A DNA stretch of 64,000 nt from Streptomyces tailanensis (GCF_008386495.1 NZ_VTHJ01000001.1:1-64000), one strand, 5' to 3'. Shown: positions 7,526 to 16,677, counted from the stretch's first letter. A program made the numbers and translations. Notes: a model not told the origin generated them from the letters alone.

Positions 7526-9169
7526 CTACGCGTACCGCCCCAACAGCCCGCCGACATAGGCCTCCAGCCGTGCCCCCAACACCTCCGGCGTCAGATCCGT
7601 CCGCCCCAGCTCCCGCCACGGCACCGCCAGCTTCTCCGCGTCGGGCGCGTAGGCGAGCGCGTCCAGCAGCCGCCAGTACAAGTGCTCCTGATCCCCTGCC
7701 AGTTGACGCCCACCCAGCACCTCGTACCGCTCACGGAAGCCGAGCCCGTACTCCGCCCCGTGCAGCAGCGCCAGCGCGGTCGAACAGTGGGCGACATCGA
7801 GGTCCGCCGGCCCCCACGAGGTCTCCACCCAGTCCACGACCCCGCTGATCCGCAACTCCTCGCCCTCGCCGGTGAACAGCACGTTCCCCGGATGGAAGTC
7901 CCGGTGCAGAAAACACCCCTCGTACGCGGGTGCTTCGCGGCGGATCACGTCCACGGCCCGCTCCCACAGCGGGCCGCCGGGCGTGCGGACCCGCTCGGGC
8001 GACGTCCACGCCTGGTACGTACGCGGCCGTTCCGCCGGTACGACCGCGTGGATACGGGCGAGTTGGCCGGCCAACAGGTCCAGCCGCCCGTCCAGGTCCA
8101 GGTCCCCGTCGTCCTCCACCCGTACCGACCCCGGCAGCAGGGACATCAACAGCGAGGGGTGATCGGCGAGTTCGGCGGTCGGGTCGGCGGCGTACAGCCG
8201 GGGCGTCGGGATGTCGTCGTACGACGCGAGCAAGGTGAGCACCGCCGCCTCACGGGCCAGCAGCCCGGGAGCGTGCCGCCGGAAGAACGGCTTCACGAAC
8301 GACCGCAGTACAGCGGCCGACCCGTCGTCCAGCGTCAGCCGCCGCATCTGCGAACTCCAGCCACCGCGCAGCGACTCCCACTCACGCACACTCCGACCTT
8401 CCGGAAGCTGCTTGTCCACCCAGGCGCGGGTCGCCGTCCAGCCCCGGTCGCCCAGCCCCGCCAGTACGGCGTCGACGAACCGTCGGCGGCCGTCGTCATG
8501 GTCCCGGAACCACAGGCCCACGTAGTGGTCGGCGGCGGGGATGTCGACCCGGGTGAACTGGGCCCGGGCGGCCAGCGCGTCCGTGACGGCGTCGGTCACG
8601 TCGGTCGGGATGACATGATCCGTGCCCGGTACGACGAGAACGGCCCGCCCGGTGTACGCCCGGAACGCCTCCAGCGCCGGAGACCGGCGCCAACTGCCCG
8701 GCGTACGAATGATGTCGCTGAACCGGCCGATCCCCTCCCCGAACGGCACCGGCCACGCCTCCGCCCCGTACACCGCGGGCGAACACAGCCCGATCGCCGC
8801 CACCCGCTCGCCGTAGTACACGGCGAGATCGGCCACCGTCTGCCCGCTCATGCTGAACCCGACGAGGATCAGGGGCGCGCCGGCCGGAACACGCGCCCCG
8901 ATCACGGCGACCGCCTGCTCGAAACGCCGACGCAGACTCAACTCCGCCAGCGCGCCCGTGCTCTCACCATGCCCCGAGAAGTCGAAGGCGACCGCTCGGC
9001 AGCCCCGCGCCACGAACTCCCCGAGCAGCGGAACCAGCCGCTCCTTGCTGCCGTTGCCCGCGCCGTGCAGCAGCACCACGGTGGCCGCGGCCGGATCACC
9101 CCCGTCCCCGTACACCCCCCTCAGCAGCTCGCCGTCGCACTCGTGTGTGAAGACAGTGACTCCGCTCAT
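7526..9169 (-). CDS. Alpha/beta hydrolase fused to an aminoglycoside-phosphotransferase-like kinase
   Basis: A single 547-residue frame joins two enzymes. Residues about 1-240 are an alpha/beta hydrolase: oxyanion LLHGAGNGS, nucleophile GFSMSG with Ser106, acid in VVPGTDHVIP (Asp184) and His215 in AADHYVG, so the triad is intact. Residues about 265-547 are an APH-family kinase: catalytic loop HRDFHPGN (Asp424, Asn429) and metal-binding DW (Asp446). Both halves look active. The substrate is unknown; a hydrolysis-plus-phosphorylation step on one small molecule is a reasonable guess. The start may be 9178 or 9169. There is no frameshift or stop between the parts, and codon use is uniform. Confidence 0.85.
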   Translation of the reverse strand: MSGVTVFTHECDGELLRGVYGDGGDPAAATVVLLHGAGNGSKERLVPLLGEFVARGCRAVAFDFSGHGESTGALAELSLRRRFEQAVAVIGARVPAGAPLILVGFSMSGQTVADLAVYYGERVAAIGLCSPAVYGAEAWPVPFGEGIGRFSDIIRTPGSWRRSPALEAFRAYTGRAVLVVPGTDHVIPTDVTDAVTDALAARAQFTRVDIPAADHYVGLWFRDHDDGRRRFVDAVLAGLGDRGWTATRAWVDKQLPEGRSVREWESLRGGWSSQMRRLTLDDGSAAVLRSFVKPFFRRHAPGLLAREAAVLTLLASYDDIPTPRLYAADPTAELADHPSLLMSLLPGSVRVEDDGDLDLDGRLDLLAGQLARIHAVVPAERPRTYQAWTSPERVRTPGGPLWERAVDVIRREAPAYEGCFLHRDFHPGNVLFTGEGEELRISGVVDWVETSWGPADLDVAHCSTALALLHGAEYGLGFRERYEVLGGRQLAGDQEHLYWRLLDALAYAPDAEKLAVPWRELGRTDLTPEVLGARLEAYVGGLLGRYA

Positions 9170-9429
9170 GCGCCCCATTCACTCACGTGACGCACTCCCC
9201 GTTGTCCGCGATATTCAGATGCGCGCACACGCGCCCGACGAGCATCCTGGAGACGCGCAGCCGAGTCGCCCGGCACCGGATCCCGCGTAGGACAGGCACC
9301 ACTTTCCGGTCCCAGGGCTACTCTTCTACGCATCGACGGCCGGTCGCCCTCACCCCCAGCGCGCCGTCGGGACAGTCACCGCATCCAGATCCAGGCACAG
9401 TCATCACCCACGCCCCAAGGAGTCCCGTC

Positions 9430-9726
9430 ATGGGCACCTTGATCCTTTCGGCGACCGCGGTTCTGGTCGTCCTCGGTTTCTCGAACGAAGTCCTCTGGCT
9501 CGCCGCAGTAGCCCTGCTCTACCTCTACGTCCGCTACGGCCGCACGGGGGGAGGCTCGTCGACGGCGCCCTCGTCCGGTTCCCCGGCGAGCGGCGGCTCG
9601 GCGCAGCCCGCCTCCTACCGCGCGTACCGCGACCGCCGTGACCAGCAGGCGAAGTGGGAGCGCCGCTACCGACGCGAACGGCCTTTCGAAACGCGTCGGC
9701 AGGAGCGCGAAAAGGGCAACAAGTAG
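9430..9726 (+). CDS. Small single-pass membrane protein
   Basis: A 98-residue protein. AAGGAG lies 8 bases before the ATG, which decides the start; longer frames upstream lack a site. Residues 2-35 are hydrophobic with two short segments (LILSATAVLVVLGF, LWLAAVALLYLYV), followed by a Gly/Ser-rich linker and a strongly basic, tyrosine-arginine-rich tail (about residues 60-98) that should be cytoplasmic. No known domain is recognised. It is convergent with pspAB and they share a hairpin. Confidence 0.8.
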   Translation: MGTLILSATAVLVVLGFSNEVLWLAAVALLYLYVRYGRTGGGSSTAPSSGSPASGGSAQPASYRAYRDRRDQQAKWERRYRRERPFETRRQEREKGNK

Positions 9727-9741
9727 ACACCGTTGGCTCGG

Positions 9742-9771
9742 CGCCCCGGGGCCGGTCACAGCCCCGGGGCG
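9742..9771. terminator. Shared hairpin at the pspAB 3' end
   Basis: CGCCCCGGGGC (9742-9752) pairs with GCCCCGGGGCG (9761-9771), loop 8. It spans the last codons and stop of the minus-strand pspAB and follows the plus-strand gene by 15 bp. Confidence 0.65.
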
Positions 9772-10346
9772 TCCCAGAGCGGGAACCAGCGCGTCTTGTC
9801 CTTCTCGATGCGCAGGTCGTTCTCCAGTAGAGCGGCTATCTGCAGCTCCAGCGCGTTGTCGCGTTCGTGCCGGCCAGGGAGCGTACACAGCGGATAGAAC
9901 GTCCCGCGCTTGTAGAGGTAGACGAGCGCCAGCCGTACGTCATCCCTCCCCTCGCCGCCCCGGAACCCGACTACCGAGCACAGCAGTTGCGGCCCGAACC
10001 CGCCGCCCTCCATCGCGCTGTTGACGGCATGCAGATCGGTCACCAGCTCGGGCAACTCACGCGGCCCTCGCCGGGACACCAGCCACGAGTACCCGTACTC
10101 GTCCCGAGAGACCTCGACACGCACCCCACCCCGTCCCGCATCCGCGTCGAGCAGCGCCCGCACCTCCCGTCGTACGTCCTCGAAGGCCCCGCCCTCGACG
10201 GAGGCGAAGCACACCGCGCCCCTTCCGGTCGGGGTGAGGGAGGCCGCCGCCTCCAGGGTGACCGCGGCCGACGGCAGGGCGAAGAGCCGGTCGAGGTCGG
10301 GCGGGACGGGCTTCGTACGGCCGAGGATGATGTCCAGAAGTCCCAT
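9756..10346 (-). CDS. pspAB: PspA-associated protein PspAB
   Basis: A 196-residue protein matching the PspAB family that accompanies HtpX in actinobacteria and archaea: N-terminal MGLLDIILGRTKPVPPDLDRLFALP, a central RDEYGYSWLV and a C-terminal LCTLPGRHERDNALELQIAALLENDLRIEKDK block. The family is a companion of the phage-shock PspA membrane-maintenance system; its biochemical role is not settled. It begins 6 bp after htpX, so the two are co-transcribed and probably translationally coupled. The cognate PspA-PspAA pair is in this window but at 53.6 kb. Confidence 0.85.
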   Translation of the reverse strand: MGLLDIILGRTKPVPPDLDRLFALPSAAVTLEAAASLTPTGRGAVCFASVEGGAFEDVRREVRALLDADAGRGGVRVEVSRDEYGYSWLVSRRGPRELPELVTDLHAVNSAMEGGGFGPQLLCSVVGFRGGEGRDDVRLALVYLYKRGTFYPLCTLPGRHERDNALELQIAALLENDLRIEKDKTRWFPLWDAPGL

Positions 10347-10352
10347 GCCCGC

Positions 10353-11276
10353 TCAGCCCGCCTTCCCGGATCCGGGCGGGGCCGCCTCGCCCAACTCCAC
10401 GGAGATCCGGCCCAGTTGTGCGAGCCGCTGCTCCAGGGGCGGATGGGTGGCGAAGAACCGCACCAGCTGCGGACGGCTGCCCAGCACGGGGGTGAAGTAG
10501 AACGCGCTGAAGGCCTGCTGCGTCCGCAGGTCCCGGGTCGGGATGCGCGCGATGTCGCCGGTGACCTTGGTCAGCGCGGAGGCGAGTGCCGAGGGCCGTC
10601 CGGTGAGGAGGGCGCCCGCCCGGTCGGCGGCCAGCTCGCGGTACCGGGACAGCACCCGGATCAGCAGGAAGCTCAGCACGTACACGGCCGCCGAGACGCC
10701 CATGACCGTGCTGAACACGAGGGCCGTGTTCTGGTCCCGGCGCCCGGCGAACACGTGCGAGTAGAACGCGAAGCGTACGACGAGCCCGGCGATCACCCCG
10801 AGGAACGAGGCGATCGTCATCACGGCGACATCCCGGTGCGCCACATGCGACAGCTCGTGCGCGAGCACGCCTTCCAGCTCGTCCGGCTCCAGCCGCGTGA
10901 GCAGCCCGGTCGTCACGCACAGCACCGCGTGATCGGCGTTCCGCCCGGTCGCGAACGCGTTCGGCATGTCCATGTTTGCCACCGCGACCTGCGGCTTCGG
11001 CACATCCGCCACCGCGCACAGCCGGTCCACCACGCCGTGCAGCCGCGGATACTCCTCCCGCTCCACGATCCGCCCGCGCATCGCATACAGCGCGATCCGG
11101 TCGGAGAACCAGAACTGCGCGGCCAGGAACCCCGCCGCGATCACCACGACCAGCACCCAGGACTTCAGCAGCGCGATCAACGCGGCCACGAAGACCACGT
11201 ACAACAACCCGAGCAGAAACATCGTGACCGTCATCCGAACGGTCAGCCGCGGATCACTCCGGAACCGGTTGGACAT
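10353..11276 (-). CDS. htpX: HtpX-type M48 membrane metalloprotease
   Basis: A 307-residue integral-membrane zinc protease that degrades misfolded membrane proteins. Two membrane segments lie at about 14-35 and 40-57; the zinc site HELSH is at 140-144 and the third ligand is the glutamate of YRELAADRAGA. Two more hydrophobic segments flank this. NMDMPNAFATG is the family strand before the active site. The ATG at 11276 (GGTGG before it) is preferred to the GTG three codons upstream. It is the first of a pair with pspAB and lies 108 bp downstream of a HEAT-repeat gene on the same strand. Confidence 0.93.
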   Translation of the reverse strand: MSNRFRSDPRLTVRMTVTMFLLGLLYVVFVAALIALLKSWVLVVVIAAGFLAAQFWFSDRIALYAMRGRIVEREEYPRLHGVVDRLCAVADVPKPQVAVANMDMPNAFATGRNADHAVLCVTTGLLTRLEPDELEGVLAHELSHVAHRDVAVMTIASFLGVIAGLVVRFAFYSHVFAGRRDQNTALVFSTVMGVSAAVYVLSFLLIRVLSRYRELAADRAGALLTGRPSALASALTKVTGDIARIPTRDLRTQQAFSAFYFTPVLGSRPQLVRFFATHPPLEQRLAQLGRISVELGEAAPPGSGKAG

Positions 11277-11384
11277 CCGTACCACCCCACACTCAGGCAG
11301 CCGCTCGTCCCCCGACTTCCATTGTGCGCCCGCAGTCCGTCCCTGCGGACGGCAACCCCGGCCGCCCCCGGCCCTCGGCAGCCC

Positions 11385-12821
11385 TCAGCCGCCGAGCCCG
11401 GCCAGCCGCTTGCGCTGCCGTAGCACGTAGTCGCTGAACAGATGCCGGCCGCGATCGAGCAGCTCGCCCACCTCCGGGTCCCCGAGGCGTACGTCTGCCG
11501 ATGGGAACCAGCCCTGCACGGACTGGCCGGCCCATGCCCGGAGCTTGTCGTCCGGGTCGTCCAGTACGGCCACGGCTGCCCGCAGCCGTACCACCCCGCC
11601 GCACGCGTACAGCAGCCGGAAGGCGGCCACGCGCGTGTGCCGGGCCCGCCCGGCCGCGAGCCTCTCCATCAGCCAATCGGCGGGAAGCCGGCCCGCCGAC
11701 GGCAGCAGGGCGGTGGTCGTCTCGCGTACGACTCCGGGCGCGGGATCGTCGAGCAGGGGCCGCAGCCGCCGTACGTCGGACACGTCCAGCAGCCGCAGGG
11801 CCGCCACCGCACGGGCCCGTACCGGGGGCGCCGGATGGGTGAGCAGCGGCCACAGCAGCTCGGCGTCCGCCCGTTCCCCGCACTCGGCGAGCCCGATGAC
11901 GGCCCCGGGCCGCAGTGCCGGGTCGTCCGGCGCCGAGCACCAGGCCCGGTGCAGGGGCAGCGGATCGGTCCCGTACTGCCGTACGACATACCGCGCACAG
12001 GCCCGCACCAGCGCCGACCGATCGCCCAGGAACTCCACCGCACGCTCGGGCCGCCGTGCCCGCCGCAGCGCGGTGACCCCGGCGGAGCGGGCGCGGGGAT
12101 TGCGGGCGGTGAGCAGCGGTTCGAGTACGCCGTCGTACGACTCCTCCGGTACGGCGGCGGCCAGGGCGGCGTCCGCGCACAGGTTCTGGACGACGGCGTC
12201 CCCGTCGCGGGCGGCGGCGCGGGCCAGCTCGGCGGGAGAGAGGAGCCGTTCCTCGACGACGAGCCGGTACGCGAAGCGGCGTACGGCACGGTCGGGGTCG
12301 ATGAGGAGGGGCGCGAGCCGGTCCGGCGGCGCCCCGCGCAGGACCTCGGCGAGAAGGGCCGCGGCGAAAGTCCCCCGGTCGCGGCGGCCGACGAGCAGGA
12401 TCAGCGGCGCCAGGGCGAGGGCGGCGCCCATGTCGAGTGCCTCCCGCAACAGGGCGCGGGCACGCTCACGCACCGGCTCGGCCCAGTCGGCGGCACGGAC
12501 GGCTACGAGCGGCAGCAGATCCGGGTACGCCATGGCCGGCCGGAGCGCCGCCTCACGGACCCGTCCGTCGCGATGGCACAGGGCGAGCGCGAGCCTGCCC
12601 TCGCCGAGGTCCGAATTACGACGCGAAAGGGCGGCGAACCGCCCGCGTCGCCCCTCGACCTCCTCCCGCGTGGGCAGCAGCTCCCGGCCGAGCCAGCAGC
12701 GGGTGCCCGCGTCCAGGTCGAGCCAGGCGCGGGGCGAGGTGACTTCGACCGCGTCCCGCAGCGGCACCCCCTGCGCGAGCTTCCGCGCCGCCTCGCCCCC
12801 GCTCCGAAAGTCTTCCCGCAC
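11385..12821 (-). CDS. HEAT-repeat protein
   Basis: A 478-residue alpha-solenoid. Repeated helix pairs such as PEESYDGVLEPLLTARNPRARSAGVTALRRA, LLWPLLTHPAPPVRARAVAALRLL and LRPLLDDPAPGVVRETTTALL run through residues 130-470; it is a protein-protein interaction scaffold with no catalytic motif. The GTG at 12821 is chosen because it lies 8 bp after the stop of the upstream small membrane gene with GAGG 6 bases before it; a longer frame into that gene is very arginine-rich and looks like a shadow. Translational coupling with the small membrane gene is likely, and htpX-pspAB follow downstream. Partner proteins are unknown. Confidence 0.82.
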   Translation of the reverse strand: MREDFRSGGEAARKLAQGVPLRDAVEVTSPRAWLDLDAGTRCWLGRELLPTREEVEGRRGRFAALSRRNSDLGEGRLALALCHRDGRVREAALRPAMAYPDLLPLVAVRAADWAEPVRERARALLREALDMGAALALAPLILLVGRRDRGTFAAALLAEVLRGAPPDRLAPLLIDPDRAVRRFAYRLVVEERLLSPAELARAAARDGDAVVQNLCADAALAAAVPEESYDGVLEPLLTARNPRARSAGVTALRRARRPERAVEFLGDRSALVRACARYVVRQYGTDPLPLHRAWCSAPDDPALRPGAVIGLAECGERADAELLWPLLTHPAPPVRARAVAALRLLDVSDVRRLRPLLDDPAPGVVRETTTALLPSAGRLPADWLMERLAAGRARHTRVAAFRLLYACGGVVRLRAAVAVLDDPDDKLRAWAGQSVQGWFPSADVRLGDPEVGELLDRGRHLFSDYVLRQRKRLAGLGG

Positions 12822-12829
12822 GCCCGGCC

Positions 12830-13087
12830 TCAGTACGACGACCGATAGCTGACGTACCCGATCAGCGCGATCAGCCCCGCCACGCACCCGAACACGATCA
12901 CCGTCGACACCCACGACGACCGCCGCGGCCCCACCGGATCGGGATCGGCCCGGAACGGCTGCGGCGCGGGCGGGTTCTCCTTCCAGCGCGCGGCCAACAT
13001 CCGGGCCCGTGCGGAGGGCTCCTTGTGCTCGGCGTTGTCGGCCCACTTGAGGTCGAACTCGCGCTGGCTGTCGTCCTGTTCGGACAT
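12830..13087 (-). CDS. Small tail-anchored membrane protein
   Basis: An 85-residue protein with an acidic/basic soluble N-terminal part (residues 1-55) and one C-terminal membrane helix (STVIVFGCVAGLIALIGYV), so it is likely tail-anchored. GGAGATACGGAG precedes the ATG. Its stop lies 8 bp before the HEAT-repeat gene start, suggesting that it anchors or works with that scaffold. No known family is recognised. Confidence 0.8.
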   Translation of the reverse strand: MSEQDDSQREFDLKWADNAEHKEPSARARMLAARWKENPPAPQPFRADPDPVGPRRSSWVSTVIVFGCVAGLIALIGYVSYRSSY

Positions 13088-13149
13088 CTCCGTATCTCCC
13101 CGTAGCGATTCATAACGCTGCTCGAACAGCAGTCCACGGAACCATACGA

Positions 13150-13187
13150 CGGCGCCCCCGCCCTGAGAAACAGGAACGGGGGCGCCG
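13150..13187 (-). terminator. glnA terminator hairpin
   Basis: CGGCGCCCCCG (13150-13160) pairs with CGGGGGCGCCG (13177-13187), loop 16, located 36-73 bp past the glnA stop. Confidence 0.7.
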
Positions 13188-13222
13188 ACGGAACAGCGAC
13201 CGGTGAACGGCCTACGCGTCGA

Positions 13223-14632
13223 TCACACGTCGAAGTAGAGCTCGAACTCGTGCGGGTGCGGACGCAGCTGCAGCGGGGCGATCTCGTTGGCGCGCTTGTA
13301 CTCGATCCACGTCTCGATCAGGTCGGACGTGAAGACGTCACCGGCGAGCAGGAACTCGTGGTCGCGCTCGAGCGAGTCGAGGACGGCCGGGAGGGAGGTC
13401 GGGACCTGCGGAACGCCCGCGTGCTCCTCGGGGGCGAGCTCGTACAGGTCCTTGTCGATCGGCTCGGCCGGCTCGATCTTGTTCTTGATGCCGTCGAGGC
13501 CCGCGAGGAGGAGGGCCGAGAAGGCGAGGTACGGGTTGCCGGAGGAGTCGGGCGCGCGGAACTCGACGCGCTTGGCCTTCGGGTTCGAACCCGTGATCGG
13601 GATACGCATGGCCGCGGAGCGGTTGCGCTGCGAGTACACCAGGTTGACCGGGGCCTCGAAGCCGGGGACCAGGCGGTGGTACGAGTTCACCGTCGGGTTG
13701 GTGAAGGCCAGCAGCGACGGGGCGTGCTTGAGGATGCCGCCGATGTAGTAGCGGGCGGTGTCCGACAGGCCCGCGTAACCGGCCTCGTCGTAGAACAGCG
13801 GGTCGCCGTTGCTCCACAGCGACTGGTGGACGTGCATGCCCGAGCCGTTGTCACCGAAGATCGGCTTCGGCATGAAGGTCGCGGTCTTGCCGTTGCGCCA
13901 GGCCACGTTCTTCACGATGTACTTGAAGAGCTGGAGGTCGTCGGCGGCGGCGAGCAGCGTGTTGAACTTGTAGTTGATCTCGGCCTGACCGGCGGTGCCC
14001 ACCTCGTGGTGCTGACGCTCGACCTGGAGGCCGGACTTGGCCAGCTCCAGGGAGATCTCGGCACGCAGGTCGGCGAAGTGGTCGACCGGCGGGGTCGGGA
14101 AGTAACCGCCCTTGTAACGGACCTTGTAACCGCGGTTGTCCTCCAGCGCACCGGTGTTCCAGGCGCCCGCCTCGGAGTCGATGTGGTAGAAGGACTCGTT
14201 CTCCGAGGTCTTGAAGCGCACGCTGTCGAAAACGTAGAACTCGGCCTCGGGACCGAAGTACGCGGTGTCGGCGATACCGGTGGAGGCGAGGTACGCCTCG
14301 GCCTTCTTCGCCACGTTCCGCGGGTCACGGGAGTACTGCTCGCCCGTGATCGGGTCGTGGATGAAGAAGTTGATGTTGACCGTCTTGTCGCGGCGGAACG
14401 GGTCGACGCGCGCGGTGGACAGGTCGGCGCGCAGGGCCATGTCGGACTCGTGGATGGCCTGGAAGCCGCGGATCGAGGAGCCGTCGAACGCGAGCTCCTC
14501 GGCCGGGTCGAAGGCCTCGGCCGGAATCGTGAAGTGCTGCATCACACCCGGCAGGTCGCAGAAGCGGACGTCGACGAACTTGACGTCCTCGTCCGCGATG
14601 AACTTCTTGGCCTCGTCGGCGTTCTGGAACAT
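13223..14632 (-). CDS. glnA: Glutamine synthetase type I
   Basis: The main ammonium-assimilating enzyme, a cytoplasmic dodecamer. At 469 residues it has the standard GSI-beta length. Seen: [15 protein letters not shown] near residue 55, the EAEFYVFD and [17 protein letters not shown] active-site strands, [10 protein letters not shown] and RIPITG. Tyr397 in [10 protein letters not shown] is at the canonical adenylylation position, so control by GlnE is expected. The ATG at 14632 has AGGAGGAG a few bases upstream. A near-perfect four-box GlnR operator lies 97-134 bp upstream. It is monocistronic with its own hairpin terminator. Confidence 0.97.
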   Translation of the reverse strand: MFQNADEAKKFIADEDVKFVDVRFCDLPGVMQHFTIPAEAFDPAEELAFDGSSIRGFQAIHESDMALRADLSTARVDPFRRDKTVNINFFIHDPITGEQYSRDPRNVAKKAEAYLASTGIADTAYFGPEAEFYVFDSVRFKTSENESFYHIDSEAGAWNTGALEDNRGYKVRYKGGYFPTPPVDHFADLRAEISLELAKSGLQVERQHHEVGTAGQAEINYKFNTLLAAADDLQLFKYIVKNVAWRNGKTATFMPKPIFGDNGSGMHVHQSLWSNGDPLFYDEAGYAGLSDTARYYIGGILKHAPSLLAFTNPTVNSYHRLVPGFEAPVNLVYSQRNRSAAMRIPITGSNPKAKRVEFRAPDSSGNPYLAFSALLLAGLDGIKNKIEPAEPIDKDLYELAPEEHAGVPQVPTSLPAVLDSLERDHEFLLAGDVFTSDLIETWIEYKRANEIAPLQLRPHPHEFELYFDV

Positions 14633-14728
14633 CCAGCTCCTCCTACTCCCGACCGTCCCGCCGGGGTGGTAGTTCGTTCGTGCGGCCAGTGCGGTGGCAC
14701 ACGCTGCCTTCGACACTAGGGACGCGTG

Positions 14729-14766
14729 GTTTCTCGTGCGTGACCCATTTGTTTCGCCCACGTTAA
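14729..14766 (-). promoter_or_regulatory. GlnR operator of glnA
   Basis: On the minus strand the boxes are TTAAC, GAAAC, GTCAC and GAAAC, each separated by exactly 6 bases. This is the a1-b1-a2-b2 layout of the GlnR consensus described for S. coelicolor glnA. The match to the GAAAC half-sites is perfect in both. It may also influence the divergent RDD gene at 14830. Confidence 0.88.
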
Positions 14767-14829
14767 TCGGACATCCTGCCCCGCACCCCACCTGTCCGTA
14801 TGTCAAAACGGTCGCAGTACGGTGGTCGC

Positions 14830-15297
14830 GTGGACAAGAGGCAAGCAATCGGTTCGTGGCTCTCCGGCCCCCGCGCGGCCGCGGAAGAGGCGGGTGTCGA
14901 CTTCGGATACCGGGGTGAACAACTCGGTCTGCCGGAGGAGGGGCCGGGCTCCATCGCCCGCCCCGGCCGGCGCCTCGGCGCCCTGGCCGTCGACTGGGGG
15001 CTGTGCCTCTTGATCGCATACGGTTTGATCACCGACGGCTACGACCAGGCGACCAGCAACTGGGCCCTGCTCATCTTCTTCCTGCTCCACGCCCTGACGC
15101 TGGGCACGGTCGGCTTCACTCCGGGTAAGCGCCTCTTCGGCCTCCGCGTGGTCTCCCAGGACGCCGGCGCCGTGAACCCCCTGCGCGCCCTCATCCGCAC
15201 GGCCCTGTTGTGCCTCGCCATCCCGGCCCTGGTCTGGGACCGCGACGGGCGGGGGCTGCACGACCGGCTGGCGCGGACGGTGGAAGTACGGATCTGA
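14830..15297 (+). CDS. RDD family membrane protein
   Basis: A 155-residue protein. The RDD pattern is present: [21 protein letters not shown] (the Arg-Asp of the first helix), a second helix [29 protein letters not shown] and a third [22 protein letters not shown] ending in [17 protein letters not shown]. Three membrane helices; function of the family is unknown, with ion or small-molecule transport proposed for some. The GTG at 14830 with GGTGG before it is preferred to the ATG at 14800. It is divergent from glnA and shares its control region. Confidence 0.85.
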   Translation: MDKRQAIGSWLSGPRAAAEEAGVDFGYRGEQLGLPEEGPGSIARPGRRLGALAVDWGLCLLIAYGLITDGYDQATSNWALLIFFLLHALTLGTVGFTPGKRLFGLRVVSQDAGAVNPLRALIRTALLCLAIPALVWDRDGRGLHDRLARTVEVRI

Positions 15298-15306
15298 TCC
15301 GGCTGG

Positions 15307-15354
15307 TACGACGATGGGGGCGCCCGGAGTGATCCGGGCGCCCCCATCGTCGTA
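15307..15354. terminator. Perfect 22-bp bidirectional hairpin
   Basis: Positions 15307-15328 and 15333-15354 are exact inverted complements with a GTGA loop; stem core GATGGGGGCGCCCGGA. It lies between two convergent genes (10 bp from each stop). Confidence 0.9.
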
Positions 15355-15363
15355 CGCATGTCG

Positions 15364-16065
15364 TCAGCGGGCCTTCGGGCCGCCCTTCGGCATCCGCATG
15401 CCCTTGGGCATCGGGCCCTTTGGCAATGGCATGTTGCTCATCAGGTCGCCCATGGCGCGGAGCCGGTCGTTGGTGGCGGTCACCTGGGGGCCGGAGAGGA
15501 CGCGGGGCAGCTTCAGCATGGTCGTGCGGAGCTTCTTCAGCTCGACCTGGCCCTCGCCGGTGCCCACGACGAGGTCGTGCACCGGCACGTCCGCGACGAT
15601 CCGGGCCATCTTCTTCTTCTCGGCGGCCAGCAGGCTCTTGACCCGGTTCGGGTTGCCCTCGGCGACCAGGACGATGCCGGCCTTGCCGACGGCCCGGTGC
15701 ACCACGTCCTGGCTGCGGTTCATCGCCACCGCCGGGGTGGTGGTCCAGCCGCGGCCGACGTTGTCCAGTACCGCCGCGGCGGCACCCGGCTGGCCCTCCA
15801 TCTGCCCGAACGCGGCACGCTCGGCCCGGCGTCCGAAGACGATCGCCATCGCGAGGAAGGCGATCAGGAAGCCGAAGATGCCGAGATAGATGGGGTGACC
15901 GATCAAGAAACCGATCGCGAGGAAGACACCGAAGGTGATGATTCCGAGAGCCGCGAGTACAAGACCGATCTTCTTGTCGGCCCTGCGGGTCATCTTGTAC
16001 GTGAGGGCGATCTGCTTGAGTCGCCCGGGGTTCGCAGCGTCCGCTGCGGTTTCCTTCCTCGCCAT
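15364..16065 (-). CDS. DUF4191 membrane protein
   Basis: A 233-residue protein. Two adjacent membrane helices (about 33-55 and 58-78) follow a basic N terminus (RLKQIALTYKMTRRADKKIG). The cytoplasmic remainder has the conserved RGWTTTPAVAMNRSQDVVHRAVGKAGIVLVAEG segment and ends in a Met/Pro/Gly/Lys-rich tail. This is the DUF4191 family, which in actinobacteria sits next to the lipA-lipB genes; that position holds here. Function is unknown. Confidence 0.88.
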   Translation of the reverse strand: MARKETAADAANPGRLKQIALTYKMTRRADKKIGLVLAALGIITFGVFLAIGFLIGHPIYLGIFGFLIAFLAMAIVFGRRAERAAFGQMEGQPGAAAAVLDNVGRGWTTTPAVAMNRSQDVVHRAVGKAGIVLVAEGNPNRVKSLLAAEKKKMARIVADVPVHDLVVGTGEGQVELKKLRTTMLKLPRVLSGPQVTATNDRLRAMGDLMSNMPLPKGPMPKGMRMPKGGPKAR

Positions 16066-16204
16066 GGCACGAAGTCTACGTGCCCGGGAAAGCGCGGCCG
16101 ACGGCGGTGCCGGTGGGGACCGGTGACCGGCGACAACGCTGGGGAGCGACGCCGGGCGGCGGCGGTACCGGGGTGGAGCGGTGGGTTACGACATGCGCGG
16201 TGGG

Positions 16205-16408
16205 TTACGACATACGCGAGGCGACGACCTCTTCGAGGACGCGCTCGGCCTCGACACGGTCCTTGGCGCGGCGGCGGTCCTCCAGGACGGAGGTCCAGGC
16301 GTTGCGACGGGCGGTGCGCTGACCGCTGCTCATGAGCAGCGACTCGACGGCACGGAGTGCATCGGTGAAGGACGGGATGGCGGTGGCGCGTACGGGCGCG
16401 GCCTGCAT
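16205..16408 (-). CDS. Small conserved helical protein
   Basis: A 67-residue soluble protein. The ATG giving MQAAPVRATAIPSF is chosen because a G-rich GAGGGGGG site lies 9 bases before it. Residues 14-60 look like two amphipathic helices (FTDALRAVESLLM and RRRAKDRVEAERVLEEVV). No domain is recognised. It is located between DUF4191 and lipA, all on the minus strand, but gaps of more than 130 bp argue for separate transcripts. Confidence 0.7.
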   Translation of the reverse strand: MQAAPVRATAIPSFTDALRAVESLLMSSGQRTARRNAWTSVLEDRRRAKDRVEAERVLEEVVASRMS

Positions 16409-16677
16409 GATGGAGGTCCCCCCTCGGGAGTGGTGCTCTGGTGAGAGCTGTACGGGGTGTAAAACCAGGGTCACTGATTGGTGTTACCAGGGCGTGACCG
16501 ACCGGTCAAACACCAATGAAACCTTGATGGGCGGCCCTTGAACGCCGACGCGACCCCGACAGGGCCCTCATCTGCGAGGACGGTCGGGGCCGCGGTCAAT
16601 CGGCCGTTACTGACGGGTAGCCGCTTGTGCTCAGATTCACACGACCGTGTGGCACTGCGTGCCATTTGGCGGAGTGG

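Noticed and set aside
6542..9190. 882-codon plus-strand frame spanning DUF2252 and the hydrolase-kinase
   Set aside because: Arg/Pro-rich translation without motifs, overlapping two well-supported genes in other frames.
12821..13046. Longer N terminus of the HEAT-repeat protein
   Set aside because: It overlaps the small membrane gene entirely, is Arg/Gly-rich and unstructured; the GTG at 12821 has the proper ribosome site.
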